The notes under the pieces were generated by a model. It was not told the DNA's origin, made no database searches, and saw only the letters and a list, made by a program, of their open reading frames with translations. DNA of 64,000 nt from assembly GCF_900129425.1 (NCBI RefSeq), contig NZ_LT670817.1:7282001-7346000 (forward strand), given 5' to 3'. This DNA is from Bradyrhizobium erythrophlei (GTDB taxonomy: Bacteria > Pseudomonadota > Alphaproteobacteria > Rhizobiales > Xanthobacteraceae). The translations under genes and the position numbers were made by a program. This document shows, piece by piece, positions 1-7,849 of this stretch (the first letter of the stretch is position 1; each line of letters begins with the position of its first letter).

Positions 1-500
1 CCGAACGTCACCGGCTGCGCGGTCTGCAGATGGGTGAAGCCCGGCATCACGGTCGCGGCATGTTCCAGCGCCCGCTCCACCAGCGCGCGCTGGAACGCGG
101 CGAGCGCCGCATCGGTCTCGTCGATGGTGTCGCGGACATAGAGCCGGAAATCGGTCGCCACCTGATCGTTGCGTGAACGCGCGGTGTGCAGCCGTCCCGA
201 GGCGGGCCCGATCAATTCGCCAAGCCGGCTCTCGACATTCATGTGAATGTCCTCGAGCGCGCGCTTGAAGGGGAACGATCCCTTGGCGATCTCTGACAAA
301 ATCGTGTCTAGACCCCCAGCGATATTTTTCGCATCGTTTTTGGTGATAATCCCCTGCGTTGCGAGCATCGTGGCGTGGGCCTTGGACGCAGCGATGTCCT
401 GGGCATACAGGTGACGATCGACGTCGATCGAGACGTTGATTTCCTCCATGACCGCGTCGGCGCGCTCCGTAAACCGGCCGCCCCACATCTTGTTGCTCAT
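1..500 (-). CDS. argH: Argininosuccinate lyase, 5' part (cut by window edge)
   Basis: About the first 166 codons of ArgH, which splits argininosuccinate into arginine and fumarate, the last step of arginine synthesis in the cytoplasm. The reverse-strand translation begins MSNKMWGGRFTE and contains the family stretch HTARSRNDQVATD near residue 110. Both are hallmarks of the fumarase/aspartase superfamily branch that holds ArgH. The gene runs off the left edge, so the catalytic serine loop and C-terminus are not visible. It is divergent from tlpA with 103 bp between the two start codons, an arrangement known in Bradyrhizobium. The start is the ATG at 500. Confidence 0.95.
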   Translation of the reverse strand, partial: MSNKMWGGRFTERADAVMEEINVSIDVDRHLYAQDIAASKAHATMLATQGIITKNDAKNIAGGLDTILSEIAKGSFPFKRALEDIHMNVESRLGELIGPASGRLHTARSRNDQVATDFRLYVRDTIDETDAALAAFQRALVERALEHAATVMPGFTHLQTAQPVTF

Positions 501-603
501 GACTTGTTACTCATGACCTGCCATTCATCGCCACCAGCGCCCGGAACGATTTGCGCCCGAACCGACCGTGATAACGGCTCTGCATAGCCGTATCTGATAC
601 AGG

Positions 604-1284
604 ATGACAAACGATATGCCTGAACTGCCCTCGCCTCGCCCGGCTGCCACGCGCCGGATTCCCATTGCCATCGGGGCGGTCTTGATCGGGGCGGTGATCG
701 GATTTGCCGGGATATACGGGTTTGGCGGCCTCAAGCGCAACGCCGGCGGCGATACGGCCTGCCGCCCGGCGGTCGACCTGGCGCGCAAGCTCGCGCCGCT
801 TGCGCAGGGCGAGGTGGCCGCGCTGACCATGGCGACCAGCCCTTTGCGGCTGCCGGACCTCGCCTTCGAGGACGCCGACGGCAAGCCGAGAAAGCTCTCG
901 GACTGGCGTGGCCGCACCGTGCTGGTGAACCTGTGGGCCACCTGGTGCGTGCCCTGCCGCCGGGAGATGCCGGCGCTCGACAGCCTGCAAACCAAACTGG
1001 GCGGCCCGAATTTCGAGGTCGTCGCCGTCAATATCGATACCCGCGACCCGGAAAAGCCGAAGAATTTTCTCAAGGATGCCCATCTGGCCCGGCTCGACTT
1101 TTTCAGCGACCCAAAAGCCAAGGTTTTTCAGGAGCTTAAAGCCGTGGGCCGGGCGCTGGGGATGCCGACCTCGGTACTGGTCGATGGCCAGGGCTGCGAG
1201 ATCGCCACCATTGCCGGACCGGCGGAATGGGGCAGCGACGATGCCGTCAAGCTGATCACAGCGGCCGTAAAGCCGACAGAATAG
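604..1284 (+). CDS. tlpA: TlpA membrane-anchored periplasmic thioredoxin
   Basis: The 226-residue protein has one N-terminal membrane anchor (about residues 18-40) and a thioredoxin fold with active site WATWCVPC near residue 115. WCVPC is the motif of Bradyrhizobium TlpA, a reductant needed for maturation of cytochrome aa3 (CuA/ScoI pathway). A cis-proline is visible in GMPTSVLVDG, and an extra cysteine pair (Cys near 58 and Cys near 198) fits the TlpA-specific structural disulfide. The fold should face the periplasm. Start ATG at 604; an in-frame ATG at 616 is a weaker alternative. The argH neighbour strengthens the assignment. Confidence 0.93.
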   Translation: MTNDMPELPSPRPAATRRIPIAIGAVLIGAVIGFAGIYGFGGLKRNAGGDTACRPAVDLARKLAPLAQGEVAALTMATSPLRLPDLAFEDADGKPRKLSDWRGRTVLVNLWATWCVPCRREMPALDSLQTKLGGPNFEVVAVNIDTRDPEKPKNFLKDAHLARLDFFSDPKAKVFQELKAVGRALGMPTSVLVDGQGCEIATIAGPAEWGSDDAVKLITAAVKPTE

Positions 1285-1290
1285 AATTTC

Positions 1291-1391
1291 GTCATTCCGG
1301 GGGCGCGCGGAAGCGCGTGCCCAGATGTGCAATTGCACATCGGGGAATCTCGAGATTCCGGATTCGCCGCTGCGCGTCGCCGCGGAATGAC
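1291..1391. repeat. Palindromic intergenic repeat, class B copy 1
   Basis: The unit begins GTCATTCCGG and ends CCGCGGAATGAC, so its termini are inverted repeats. It contains the core CGGGGAATCTCGAGATTCCG, a perfect inner palindrome centred on CTCGAG, and a smaller palindrome TGTGCAATTGCACA. A second copy with the same core lies at 49744-49846. It sits between tlpA and the 1403 gene, whose 3' ends converge here. Confidence 0.85.
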
Positions 1392-1402
1392 AAAAGAATT
1401 TT

Positions 1403-1606
1403 TTAGGCCGTAACGTTGAGGTTGCCGCCGACGCCGGCGCCGACATTGGCCAGGGACGACGTGTTTTGCTGGCCGGCCCCCAGCAGCGTCAGGACCGCGG
1501 ATTTCTCCGCATCGGCATTCGACTTCATCAAGGTCGTGGCGACCTGCATCTGCGTGTTGCCCGCCTGAGCGGCGAGCATGCCGCTGACCATACTCATCAT
1601 ATCCAT
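1403..1606 (-). CDS. Small YjfB-like putative motility protein
   Basis: A 67-residue protein beginning MDMMSMVSGMLAAQ with a mid-region rich in Gln, Asn, Thr and Ser. The pattern (M..V..ML..Q....Q.....L.K...D.....L..LL) matches the small YjfB_motility family, whose members are annotated as putative motility proteins of unknown mechanism. The ATG at 1606 follows TTGGAG at a good spacing; a TTG at 1612 would add two residues. It has no operon partner and is flanked by repeat elements on both sides. Function is a family-level guess. Confidence 0.6.
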   Translation of the reverse strand: MDMMSMVSGMLAAQAGNTQMQVATTLMKSNADAEKSAVLTLLGAGQQNTSSLANVGAGVGGNLNVTA

Positions 1607-1694
1607 ACGCAATACTCCAACCCGGAAAGACTATCGGGCAGGTATTAACGAATGCTGGAGATTGCGGACCACGCGGCAACGCGTTCAACTCGAA

Positions 1695-1775
1695 CTACGC
1701 GGACTTGACCCGCGTATCCATCAATTTCACAAAATGAATTTTCAAGACGGATTGCCGGGTCAAGCCCGGCAGTGA
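1695..1775. repeat. Palindromic intergenic repeat, class A copy 1
   Basis: It has two hairpin arms of the type CGCGG-ACTTGA-CCCGCG and TTGCCGGGTCAAGCCCGGCA, separated by about 35 bp and joined by ATCCATC/GACGGAT. The same two-arm design recurs at 8737-8823 (opposite orientation) and 41175-41261 (same orientation). It lies between the 1403 gene and the 3' end of hbdA. Confidence 0.85.
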
Positions 1776-1781
1776 CTGATA

Positions 1782-2660
1782 TCACCGCGTCGGAATCGGC
1801 TTCTCGCCGCGATAGTCGTAGAAGCCGCGCTGGGTCTTGCGGCCGAGCCAGCCGGCTTCGACATATTTCACAAGCAGCGGACACGGCCGGTACTTTGAAT
1901 CCGCGAGCCCCTCATGCAGCACCTGCATGATCGACAGGCAGGTATCGAGCCCGATGAAGTCGGCAAGTTCAAGCGGTCCCATCGGATGGTGGGCGCCGAG
2001 TTTCATCGCGGCATCGATCGCCTCGACGTTTCCGACCCCCTCATACAGCGTGTAGATCGCCTCGTTGATCATCGGCAGCAGGATGCGGTTGACGATGAAC
2101 GCCGGGAAATCTTCCGAGACCGCGACGTGTTTGCCGAGCCGAGTGACGAAATCCCTGGCGGCATCGAAGGTCGAATCGTCGGTAGCGATGCCGCGGATCA
2201 GTTCGACCAGTTCCATCAGCGGCACCGGATTCATGAAATGAATACCGATAAAGCGCTCGGGCCGGTCGGTGGACGCGGCAAGCCGCGTGATCGAGATCGA
2301 CGAGGTGTTGGAGGCGACGATCGCGTCCGCCTTCAGCACCGCGCAGAGATCGTGAAAAATCTTGCGCTTGACCTCCTCCTTCTCGATCGCGGTCTCGATC
2401 ACCAGATCGCAATCGGCGAGCCCATCCATGGTCTCGGTGGAAACGATCCGGTTCAGCGCCTGCTTGCGCCCGTCCTCGGTGATGATTTTCTTCGAGACCT
2501 GGCGCGACAGATTGCCGTTGATGGTGGCCATCGCCGACTTCAGCCGGTCGGCGGACACATCGTTGAGCACCACGTCGAAGCCGGCCAGCGCCGCCACATG
2601 CGCGATGCCGTTGCCCATCTGGCCCGAGCCAATCACGCCGACCTTCTTGATCATAACCAT
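1782..2660 (-). CDS. hbdA: 3-hydroxybutyryl-CoA dehydrogenase
   Basis: This 292-residue enzyme oxidises (S)-3-hydroxyacyl-CoA, typically 3-hydroxybutyryl-CoA, to the 3-keto form with NAD(P). The N-terminal Rossmann motif VGVIGSGQMGNGIA (residues 8-21) and the catalytic segment GIHFMNPVPLMELVE, with the His and Glu of the family dyad, are both present. The C-terminal 3HCDH domain ends near KTQRGFYDYRG. Length is typical of the single-function Hbd/PaaH class. It lies 98 bp downstream of etfA on the same strand, so its electrons and products connect to fatty-acid or polyhydroxybutyrate metabolism. The ATG at 2660 was taken; an ATG at 2654 is equally possible. Confidence 0.93.
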   Translation of the reverse strand: MVMIKKVGVIGSGQMGNGIAHVAALAGFDVVLNDVSADRLKSAMATINGNLSRQVSKKIITEDGRKQALNRIVSTETMDGLADCDLVIETAIEKEEVKRKIFHDLCAVLKADAIVASNTSSISITRLAASTDRPERFIGIHFMNPVPLMELVELIRGIATDDSTFDAARDFVTRLGKHVAVSEDFPAFIVNRILLPMINEAIYTLYEGVGNVEAIDAAMKLGAHHPMGPLELADFIGLDTCLSIMQVLHEGLADSKYRPCPLLVKYVEAGWLGRKTQRGFYDYRGEKPIPTR

Positions 2661-2758
2661 GTTGTCATCTCACCGGGGCAACGCGCGCTTCCCGCGCTTG
2701 CCCATCCCTTGCCTAAACGCCGGCCGAAACATGCATCCGGACGGCCTTCGAATCCCCG

Positions 2759-3709
2759 TTACTTTCCGAGCTTGCCGAGCGCTTCTGTCAATTCGGGGAC
2801 CGCCTGATAAAGATCCGCGACCAGGCCGTAATCGGCGACCTGGAAAATCGGCGCGTCCTCATCCTTGTTGATCGCGACGATCACTTTGGAATCCTTCATG
2901 CCGGCCAGATGCTGGATCGCGCCGGAAATGCCGATAGCGATATATAATTCAGGCGCAACCACCTTGCCGGTCTGGCCCACCTGCCAGTCGTTCGGCGCAT
3001 ATCCGGCGTCGACCGCGGCGCGCGACGCACCGACGCCGGCGCCGAGCTTGTCGGCGAGCGGCTCGATATATTTGGCGAAATTCTCGCGGCTCTGCATGGC
3101 GCGGCCGCCCGAGACGATGATCTTGGCCGACGTCAGTTCGGGACGATCGCTCTTTGCGACTTCCTCGCCGACAAAACTGGAGAGGCCGGGATCGGCGGCC
3201 GACGCCGCATTTTCCACCGGCGCGCTGCCGCCGTCGCCGGCCGCCGCGAAGGTCGAGGTCCGCACCGTGATGACCTTCTTGGCGTCCTTCGATTTCACCG
3301 TCTGGATCGCGTTGCCGGCATAGATCGGCCGCTCGAAGGTGTCGGGCGAAACCACCTTGATGATTTCCGAGACCTGCATGACGTCGAGCAGCGCCGCGAC
3401 GCGCGGCATGACGTTCTTGAAGCGCGAGGTCGCAGGCGCGACGAAGGCGTCATAGCCGGGCGCCAGCGCCACGATCAGCGCAGCCAGCGGCTCGGCAAGA
3501 TCGTGGGCGTAGGCATCGCCTTCGGCCAGCAGTACCTTGGTAACACCGGCGAGTTTGGCGGCGGCCTCGGCCGCAGCCTTGGTGTCCTCGCCGCCGCCGG
3601 CGACCAGCACATGGACCTCGGCGCCCAACTGGGTCGCCGCGGTCAGCGCCTTGTTGGTGGAGTCCTTAAGGGTCGAGTGTTCGTGTTCGGCAATCAACAG
3701 CGTGGTCAT
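2759..3709 (-). CDS. etfA: Electron transfer flavoprotein alpha subunit
   Basis: The 316-residue FAD-binding subunit of ETF carries electrons from acyl-CoA dehydrogenases to the quinone pool via ETF:quinone oxidoreductase. The C-terminal FAD-domain signature is clear: IAIGISGAIQHLAGM followed by VAINKDEDAPIFQVADYG. The upstream VSGGRAMQS stretch is also conserved. The ATG follows the etfB stop codon with no intervening base, which indicates translational coupling and equimolar subunits. It is a housekeeping-type ETF: no nif or fix genes are nearby, so I do not call it fixB. Confidence 0.96.
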   Translation of the reverse strand: MTTLLIAEHEHSTLKDSTNKALTAATQLGAEVHVLVAGGGEDTKAAAEAAAKLAGVTKVLLAEGDAYAHDLAEPLAALIVALAPGYDAFVAPATSRFKNVMPRVAALLDVMQVSEIIKVVSPDTFERPIYAGNAIQTVKSKDAKKVITVRTSTFAAAGDGGSAPVENAASAADPGLSSFVGEEVAKSDRPELTSAKIIVSGGRAMQSRENFAKYIEPLADKLGAGVGASRAAVDAGYAPNDWQVGQTGKVVAPELYIAIGISGAIQHLAGMKDSKVIVAINKDEDAPIFQVADYGLVADLYQAVPELTEALGKLGK

Positions 3710-4459
3710 CTAGAGAACCCCCGCTTCAGTCTTGAGCTTCGACACCAGTTCGGCGACGTCCTTGACCTTGACGCCTCCCTTGCGGCCAGGCGGTTCGGAC
3801 GTTTTGAGAATTTCGAGATGGGCGGCGAGGTCGACGCCGTAGTCGGAAGCGCTCTTGTCGGCGATCGGCTTTTTCTTCGCCTTCATGATGTTGGGCAGGC
3901 TGGCGTAGCGCGGCTCGTTCAGCCGCAGATCGGTGGTGACGATCGCCGGGCCCTTCAGTTTCAAGGTCTGCAGTCCGCCGTCGACTTCGCGCGTCACCTT
4001 GAAATCGGATCCGTCGACTTCGAGCTTGGAGGCGAAGGTTGCCTGCGACCAACCGAGCAGCGCGGCCAGCATCTGGCCGGTCTGGTTGGAGTCATCGTCG
4101 ATCGCCTGCTTGCCGAGAATAATCAGGCCGGGCTTCTCTTCGTCGGCGATCGCCTTCAGGATCTTTGCCACCGCCAGCGGTTCGACATTGCCTTCCGCCT
4201 TGACCAGGATGCCACGGTCGGCGCCCATGGCCAGACCGGTCCGGATGGTTTCCGCTGCCTGCGCCGGGCCGATCGACACCACCACGACCTCGGTTGCCTT
4301 GCCGGCCTCTCTCAGGCGCAGGGCCTCCTCGACGGCGATTTCGTCGAAAGGATTCATCGACATCTTGACATTGGACAATTCGACGCCCGATCCATCGCTC
4401 TTGACGCGGACCTTGACGTTGTAATCGACCACCCGCTTTACCGGCACCAGAACCTTCAT
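3710..4459 (-). CDS. etfB: Electron transfer flavoprotein beta subunit
   Basis: A 249-residue partner of EtfA that binds AMP and completes the heterodimer. It begins MKVLVPVKRVVDYNVK. It carries the beta-subunit signature region EVDGGLQTLKLKGPAIVTTD and the recognition-loop segment LNEPRYASLPNIMKAKKK, through which ETF contacts its dehydrogenase partners. The start ATG is preceded by AGAGGAT, a good ribosome-binding site. It is first of the etfB-etfA-hbdA run; pduO lies 120 bp upstream on the same strand and may share the transcript. Confidence 0.96.
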   Translation of the reverse strand: MKVLVPVKRVVDYNVKVRVKSDGSGVELSNVKMSMNPFDEIAVEEALRLREAGKATEVVVVSIGPAQAAETIRTGLAMGADRGILVKAEGNVEPLAVAKILKAIADEEKPGLIILGKQAIDDDSNQTGQMLAALLGWSQATFASKLEVDGSDFKVTREVDGGLQTLKLKGPAIVTTDLRLNEPRYASLPNIMKAKKKPIADKSASDYGVDLAAHLEILKTSEPPGRKGGVKVKDVAELVSKLKTEAGVL

Positions 4460-4579
4460 CGATCCTCTTTCGCTTGAATTCCAGGTTTGATCACTTGCCT
4501 GATCGCTTGGCCGCGGAACCTAAAGGTCCGGCCAACCCCGGTCAACGCGAAAGCCGGAAATCACCTCCGGACCGACGGG

Positions 4580-5152
4580 TTATCGGTTCTGGCCGGGTAC
4601 CCACAGCACGTCGCCCGAACCATTATCGTTCACGGCGCGGCTGGCGACAAACAGGAAGTCCGACAGCCGGTTCATATACTGAATCGCGGCGTCGCCGACC
4701 GGCTCATTGGGCTTTGCCGCGAGTTCCACCATGATCCGTTCCGCCCTGCGGCAGATGGTCCGGGCCAGATGCAGATACGCCGCGGCCGGAGTTCCGCCGG
4801 GCAGGACGAACGAGGTCAAGGGCGCCAGTTTTGCGTTCAGGGTGTCGATGTCGCGCTCAAGCCGTTCGACCTGGCTGGACAGCATCCTCAAACGTTCCGC
4901 CTTGCCCTCGCGCTCGGGCACCGCGAGGTCGGCACCGAGATCGAACAGGTCGTTCTGGATCAGACCCAGCATCGCATCGAGCTCGCGCGCCTGCGGAAGA
5001 TGCAGCCGCACAATACCGATGGCGGCATTGGTCTCGTCGACGGTTCCATAGGCGGCGATGCGCAGATCGTATTTCGGGCGGCGTTCGCCGCTGCCGAGCG
5101 CGGTGGTGCCGTCATCACCGGATCGCGTGTAAATCCGATTAAGGACAACCAT
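4580..5152 (-). CDS. PduO-type ATP:cob(I)alamin adenosyltransferase
   Basis: A 190-residue cytoplasmic enzyme that transfers the adenosyl group of ATP to cob(I)alamin, producing the coenzyme for methylmalonyl-CoA mutase and similar enzymes. The N-terminal ATP-binding motif YTRSGDDGTTALGSGERRPK and the FVLPGG loop are diagnostic, as is the helix segment ARTICRRAERIMVELA. This is the PduO/MMAB class, not the unrelated CobO/BtuR fold. It lies upstream of etfBA and hbdA on one strand, a block consistent with propionyl- and acyl-CoA metabolism. Confidence 0.93.
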   Translation of the reverse strand: MVVLNRIYTRSGDDGTTALGSGERRPKYDLRIAAYGTVDETNAAIGIVRLHLPQARELDAMLGLIQNDLFDLGADLAVPEREGKAERLRMLSSQVERLERDIDTLNAKLAPLTSFVLPGGTPAAAYLHLARTICRRAERIMVELAAKPNEPVGDAAIQYMNRLSDFLFVASRAVNDNGSGDVLWVPGQNR

Positions 5153-5164
5153 TCATAGCTCCAG

Positions 5165-5285
5165 AGTTCAGGGCCACCTCTCCCACCGGGAGAGGGAACG
5201 AGCATCTTGCGAGCAGGTGACGGTTACAGCCTATCGATAGACCGCACCCCCCTCACCCCAACCCTACCCAACCTCTCCCAAAGGA
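5165..5285. repeat. Degenerate class D intergenic repeat
   Basis: The segment contains CACCTCTCCCACCGGGAGAGG, a short hairpin, and later CCCCCCTCACCCCAACCC and ACCTCTCCCAAAGG. These are the landmarks of the better-preserved element at 39761-39887. The copy is incomplete and I place its limits only approximately. It separates pduO from the HIG1-like gene. Confidence 0.5.
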
Positions 5286-5330
5286 ACAGCACCTGCTTGC
5301 TTGAGGTACAGGAAATTACATCCATTTTTT

Positions 5331-5525
5331 CTAATGTCCCATGGCCCAGACCGTGAGCATGGTGATGACGATGGCGACGAATTGCAGCAACACCCGCCAC
5401 TGCATCAGTTTCTGGGACCGGTTCGGCGATCCGCCCCGCATCATGTTAAGGAGACCAAGCAGCAGCACTACCGCGACGGCAGCGACGGCGATGGGGAGGA
5501 TGATCGTGCTCAGGAATGAGGTCAT
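5331..5525 (-). CDS. Small HIG1-domain/twin-transmembrane protein
   Basis: A 64-residue protein with two hydrophobic helices (about 5-26 and 43-62) joined by a polar turn reading GGSPNRSQKLMQWRVLLQ. The RSQKLMxWRVxxQ pattern matches the HIG1 domain of small inner-membrane proteins related to mitochondrial Rcf1/HIGD, which associate with cytochrome oxidase. Start ATG at 5525; the reading frame stays open 21 codons further upstream without homology-like sequence. No operon partner is visible. A link to respiratory oxidase assembly is family knowledge only. Confidence 0.75.
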   Translation of the reverse strand: MTSFLSTIILPIAVAAVAVVLLLGLLNMMRGGSPNRSQKLMQWRVLLQFVAIVITMLTVWAMGH

Positions 5526-5669
5526 TGGCCGTACATAACACACAAAAGACGGTCCGCCATCGCCCATGGCGAGCGCGTGCCAGTGCAACGATCTGGCTTT
5601 TAATTCAATAATATCAGAAGGTAGTCCGGTTCGGCGATGGTATCCATCTTCCAGTGGTCAAGGTGAAAT

Positions 5670-6563
5670 GTGAGGCAACTCCGCTACGTCTTTTATGTCG
5701 GGATGGACGCCTTCTACACGTTTCTCGCCGATGACGGCTGGGCGATCGCAAGCCATATCGCGCTGTCGACGCTGATGGCGCTGTTTCCGTTTCTGATCGT
5801 TCTGACCTCGCTGGCCGGTTTTTTCGGGTCGAAGGAACTCGCCGATCAGGCCGCCGGGCTGATGCTGCAGATCTGGCCGAAACAGGTCGCCGGCGCGCTG
5901 TCGGGCGAGATTCACGATGTCCTGACCACGACCCGCGGCGACGCGCTGACGATCGGCGCCCTGCTCGCGGTGTATTTCGCCTCGAACGGCGTCGAAAGCC
6001 TGCGGGTTGCGCTCAACCGCGCCTATTCGGTGATCGAACCGCGCCGCTGGTACTGGCTGCGGCTGGAATCGATCGGCTACACGCTGATCGCCGCCTTCAC
6101 ATCGCTGGCGATGGCGTTCCTGATCGTGCTCGGCCCGCTGATACTGGCGGCAGCCCGGCGCCACATTCCGCTGATCGTCGAAAGCAACGCAAATCTCCTC
6201 AACCTTTCACGCTACGGCATCACCATCACGGCGATGATCGTCGCGCTGTTTATTCTGCACGCCTGGCTCCCGGCGGGCCGGCGGAGTTTTCTGCAGATCC
6301 TGCCCGGCATCGTCTTCACCTTTGTGGCGTCGCTGGTGTCGGGCATGGTATTCGGACAATATCTCGCGCGCTTCGCCAACAACTACGTCACGATGTATGC
6401 CGGCCTGGCGTCGGTCATCATCGCGCTGGTGTTTCTGTATTTCATCGCCGCGATCTTCGTGTATGGCGGCGAACTGAACGCGGCGATCATCAAGTCGCGG
6501 CTGCCGCACGGCGTGTCGCTTCAAGCAGCGCAGTCGCTAAAGCCCTTGGACTCACAGGCTTGA
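5670..6563 (+). CDS. YihY/BrkB-family inner-membrane protein
   Basis: A 297-residue protein with about six transmembrane helices and the family landmarks ALMAALFPFLI-like sequence near residue 35, AVYFASNGVESLRVALNRAY near 98 and FLYFIAAIFVYGGELNAAI near 255. The family was once called RNase BN by mistake and has no established enzymatic role. The start is a GTG at 5670, because the ATG two bases upstream runs straight into TGA; an in-frame ATG at 5703 is possible. Its last 74 bp overlap the convergent kinase gene, an unusual arrangement. Confidence 0.85.
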   Translation: MRQLRYVFYVGMDAFYTFLADDGWAIASHIALSTLMALFPFLIVLTSLAGFFGSKELADQAAGLMLQIWPKQVAGALSGEIHDVLTTTRGDALTIGALLAVYFASNGVESLRVALNRAYSVIEPRRWYWLRLESIGYTLIAAFTSLAMAFLIVLGPLILAAARRHIPLIVESNANLLNLSRYGITITAMIVALFILHAWLPAGRRSFLQILPGIVFTFVASLVSGMVFGQYLARFANNYVTMYAGLASVIIALVFLYFIAAIFVYGGELNAAIIKSRLPHGVSLQAAQSLKPLDSQA

Positions 6564-7737
6564 CCAGGAAGGCATCCGCGCCGGCGGCGCGCGATGCGGC
6601 TTCGTCATCGCCGCGGCCCGACACCCCAATGATGGCGATACGGCCGAACGGCGGCCCTAGCTGACGAATTCGCTTGATGGTCTCGATGCCGTCGATGCCC
6701 GGCAACACCATGTCCATCAACACGGCATCGAACGTTCCTTGCGCGATCCGCTCGGTCGCGGCTTCGCCGTGCCCGATGAATTCCGCCTGATGACCGAGTT
6801 CGGTGAGGATCGTATTGAGAACGACGCGGCCGAACGGATTGTCCTCGACGCCGAGCACGCGCAGCGGCGGCGCCGGCTCCGGCGACACATCGCCATCGGT
6901 AGCTGAACTGGCCTGTTTCGCCGCCCTGGCGCGGGTCAACGTCACCGTCAACGTGAAGGTGGCTCCGCCGCCTCGCCGCTGCGCCACGACGATGTCTCCC
7001 CCCATCGCACGCGCCAACTGTTTCACCGACGATAATCCGAGCCCGGCGCCACCGAAGCGTGAGGCGATGCTGACATTGGCCTGCGAGAACGGGCGGAACA
7101 GGCGCTTGATCTCGTTGAGCGTCAGGCCGATGCCGCTGTCGGAGACCGCAAAGGCAATGCCGACCTTGCCCTTCACGCCGCGCACCGGCTTGACCGCCAG
7201 CGCAACGCCGCCCGCTTCCGTGAACTTCACGGCATTGTCGATCAGGTTCTCCAACGCGGCGCGCAGCCGGACGGGATCGCCGACCACGAGCGCCGGAAGC
7301 CGTTCCGAAATATCGACCCGGGATTGCAGACCTTTCGCCGCCGCCCGCCCGGCCAGCGAATCTCCGGCGTTACGCGCCAGCGCCCGCAGGTCGAAGAAAT
7401 CCTGCCGCACCCCGGCGCTGCCGCCTCTGGCGGCGTCGACAAACAATGTGGCGAGGCTGGCGAGATGTTCCGCGCCGGCCTTGATGGTGTCGACCCAACG
7501 CCGTTCGCGCTCGTCGAGGTCGGACGTCGCCAAGAGATCGCTGATGGCCAGAATTCCGGTGAGCGGCGTGCGGACCTCGTGGGCGAACGCCGCCAGCGCC
7601 GCCTCGACCACAGCGGGCGCCGCAGCCACGGCAGTGCGCTTGTGCGCCTTGCCCGTGGCGACGGCCGCGGCGCGTTTTTTCGGCGGCCGCTTTTTCGGCG
7701 ACCGCATGGTGCGCGGTGAGCGCGATTTTGGCGCCAT
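6490..7737 (-). CDS. Hybrid histidine kinase with receiver domain
   Basis: A 415-residue soluble protein. A basic, Pro/Arg/Lys-rich N-terminus (residues 1-50) is followed by a HisKA domain with phospho-acceptor FAHEVRTPLTGIL. A HATPase domain comes next (ENLIDNAVKFTEAGG N-box, FGGAGLGLSSVKQL G-box), then a C-terminal receiver with LMDMVLPGIDGIETIK and the conserved Lys in AFLVKPV. No transmembrane helix or sensory domain is visible, so the signal input is unknown. There is no adjacent response regulator; phosphotransfer to a separate protein is likely. The start was taken at MAPKSR (7737), although the frame opens 10 codons earlier. The 3' end overlaps yihY by 74 bp. Confidence 0.88.
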   Translation of the reverse strand: MAPKSRSPRTMRSPKKRPPKKRAAAVATGKAHKRTAVAAAPAVVEAALAAFAHEVRTPLTGILAISDLLATSDLDERERRWVDTIKAGAEHLASLATLFVDAARGGSAGVRQDFFDLRALARNAGDSLAGRAAAKGLQSRVDISERLPALVVGDPVRLRAALENLIDNAVKFTEAGGVALAVKPVRGVKGKVGIAFAVSDSGIGLTLNEIKRLFRPFSQANVSIASRFGGAGLGLSSVKQLARAMGGDIVVAQRRGGGATFTLTVTLTRARAAKQASSATDGDVSPEPAPPLRVLGVEDNPFGRVVLNTILTELGHQAEFIGHGEAATERIAQGTFDAVLMDMVLPGIDGIETIKRIRQLGPPFGRIAIIGVSGRGDDEAASRAAGADAFLVKPVSPRALATALLEATRRAAAAT

Positions 7738-7849
7738 GACTCCCCTGACCCTGGCCGGCCCCACCATGCCATGGCCGGGCCGCGGGAGTCACGCTGAAGG
7801 CCGTTTTCTCCCTGCGATCGGCCGCAGTAAACCCGGCAGCGGTTCGCAA

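Noticed and set aside
511..1446. Long minus-strand open frame over the tlpA gene
   Set aside because: It is a shadow frame: Arg/Pro-rich, without family motifs, and lies exactly over the well-supported thioredoxin gene.
4474..5158. Plus-strand frames across pduO
   Set aside because: Antisense shadows of the adenosyltransferase; no family resemblance.
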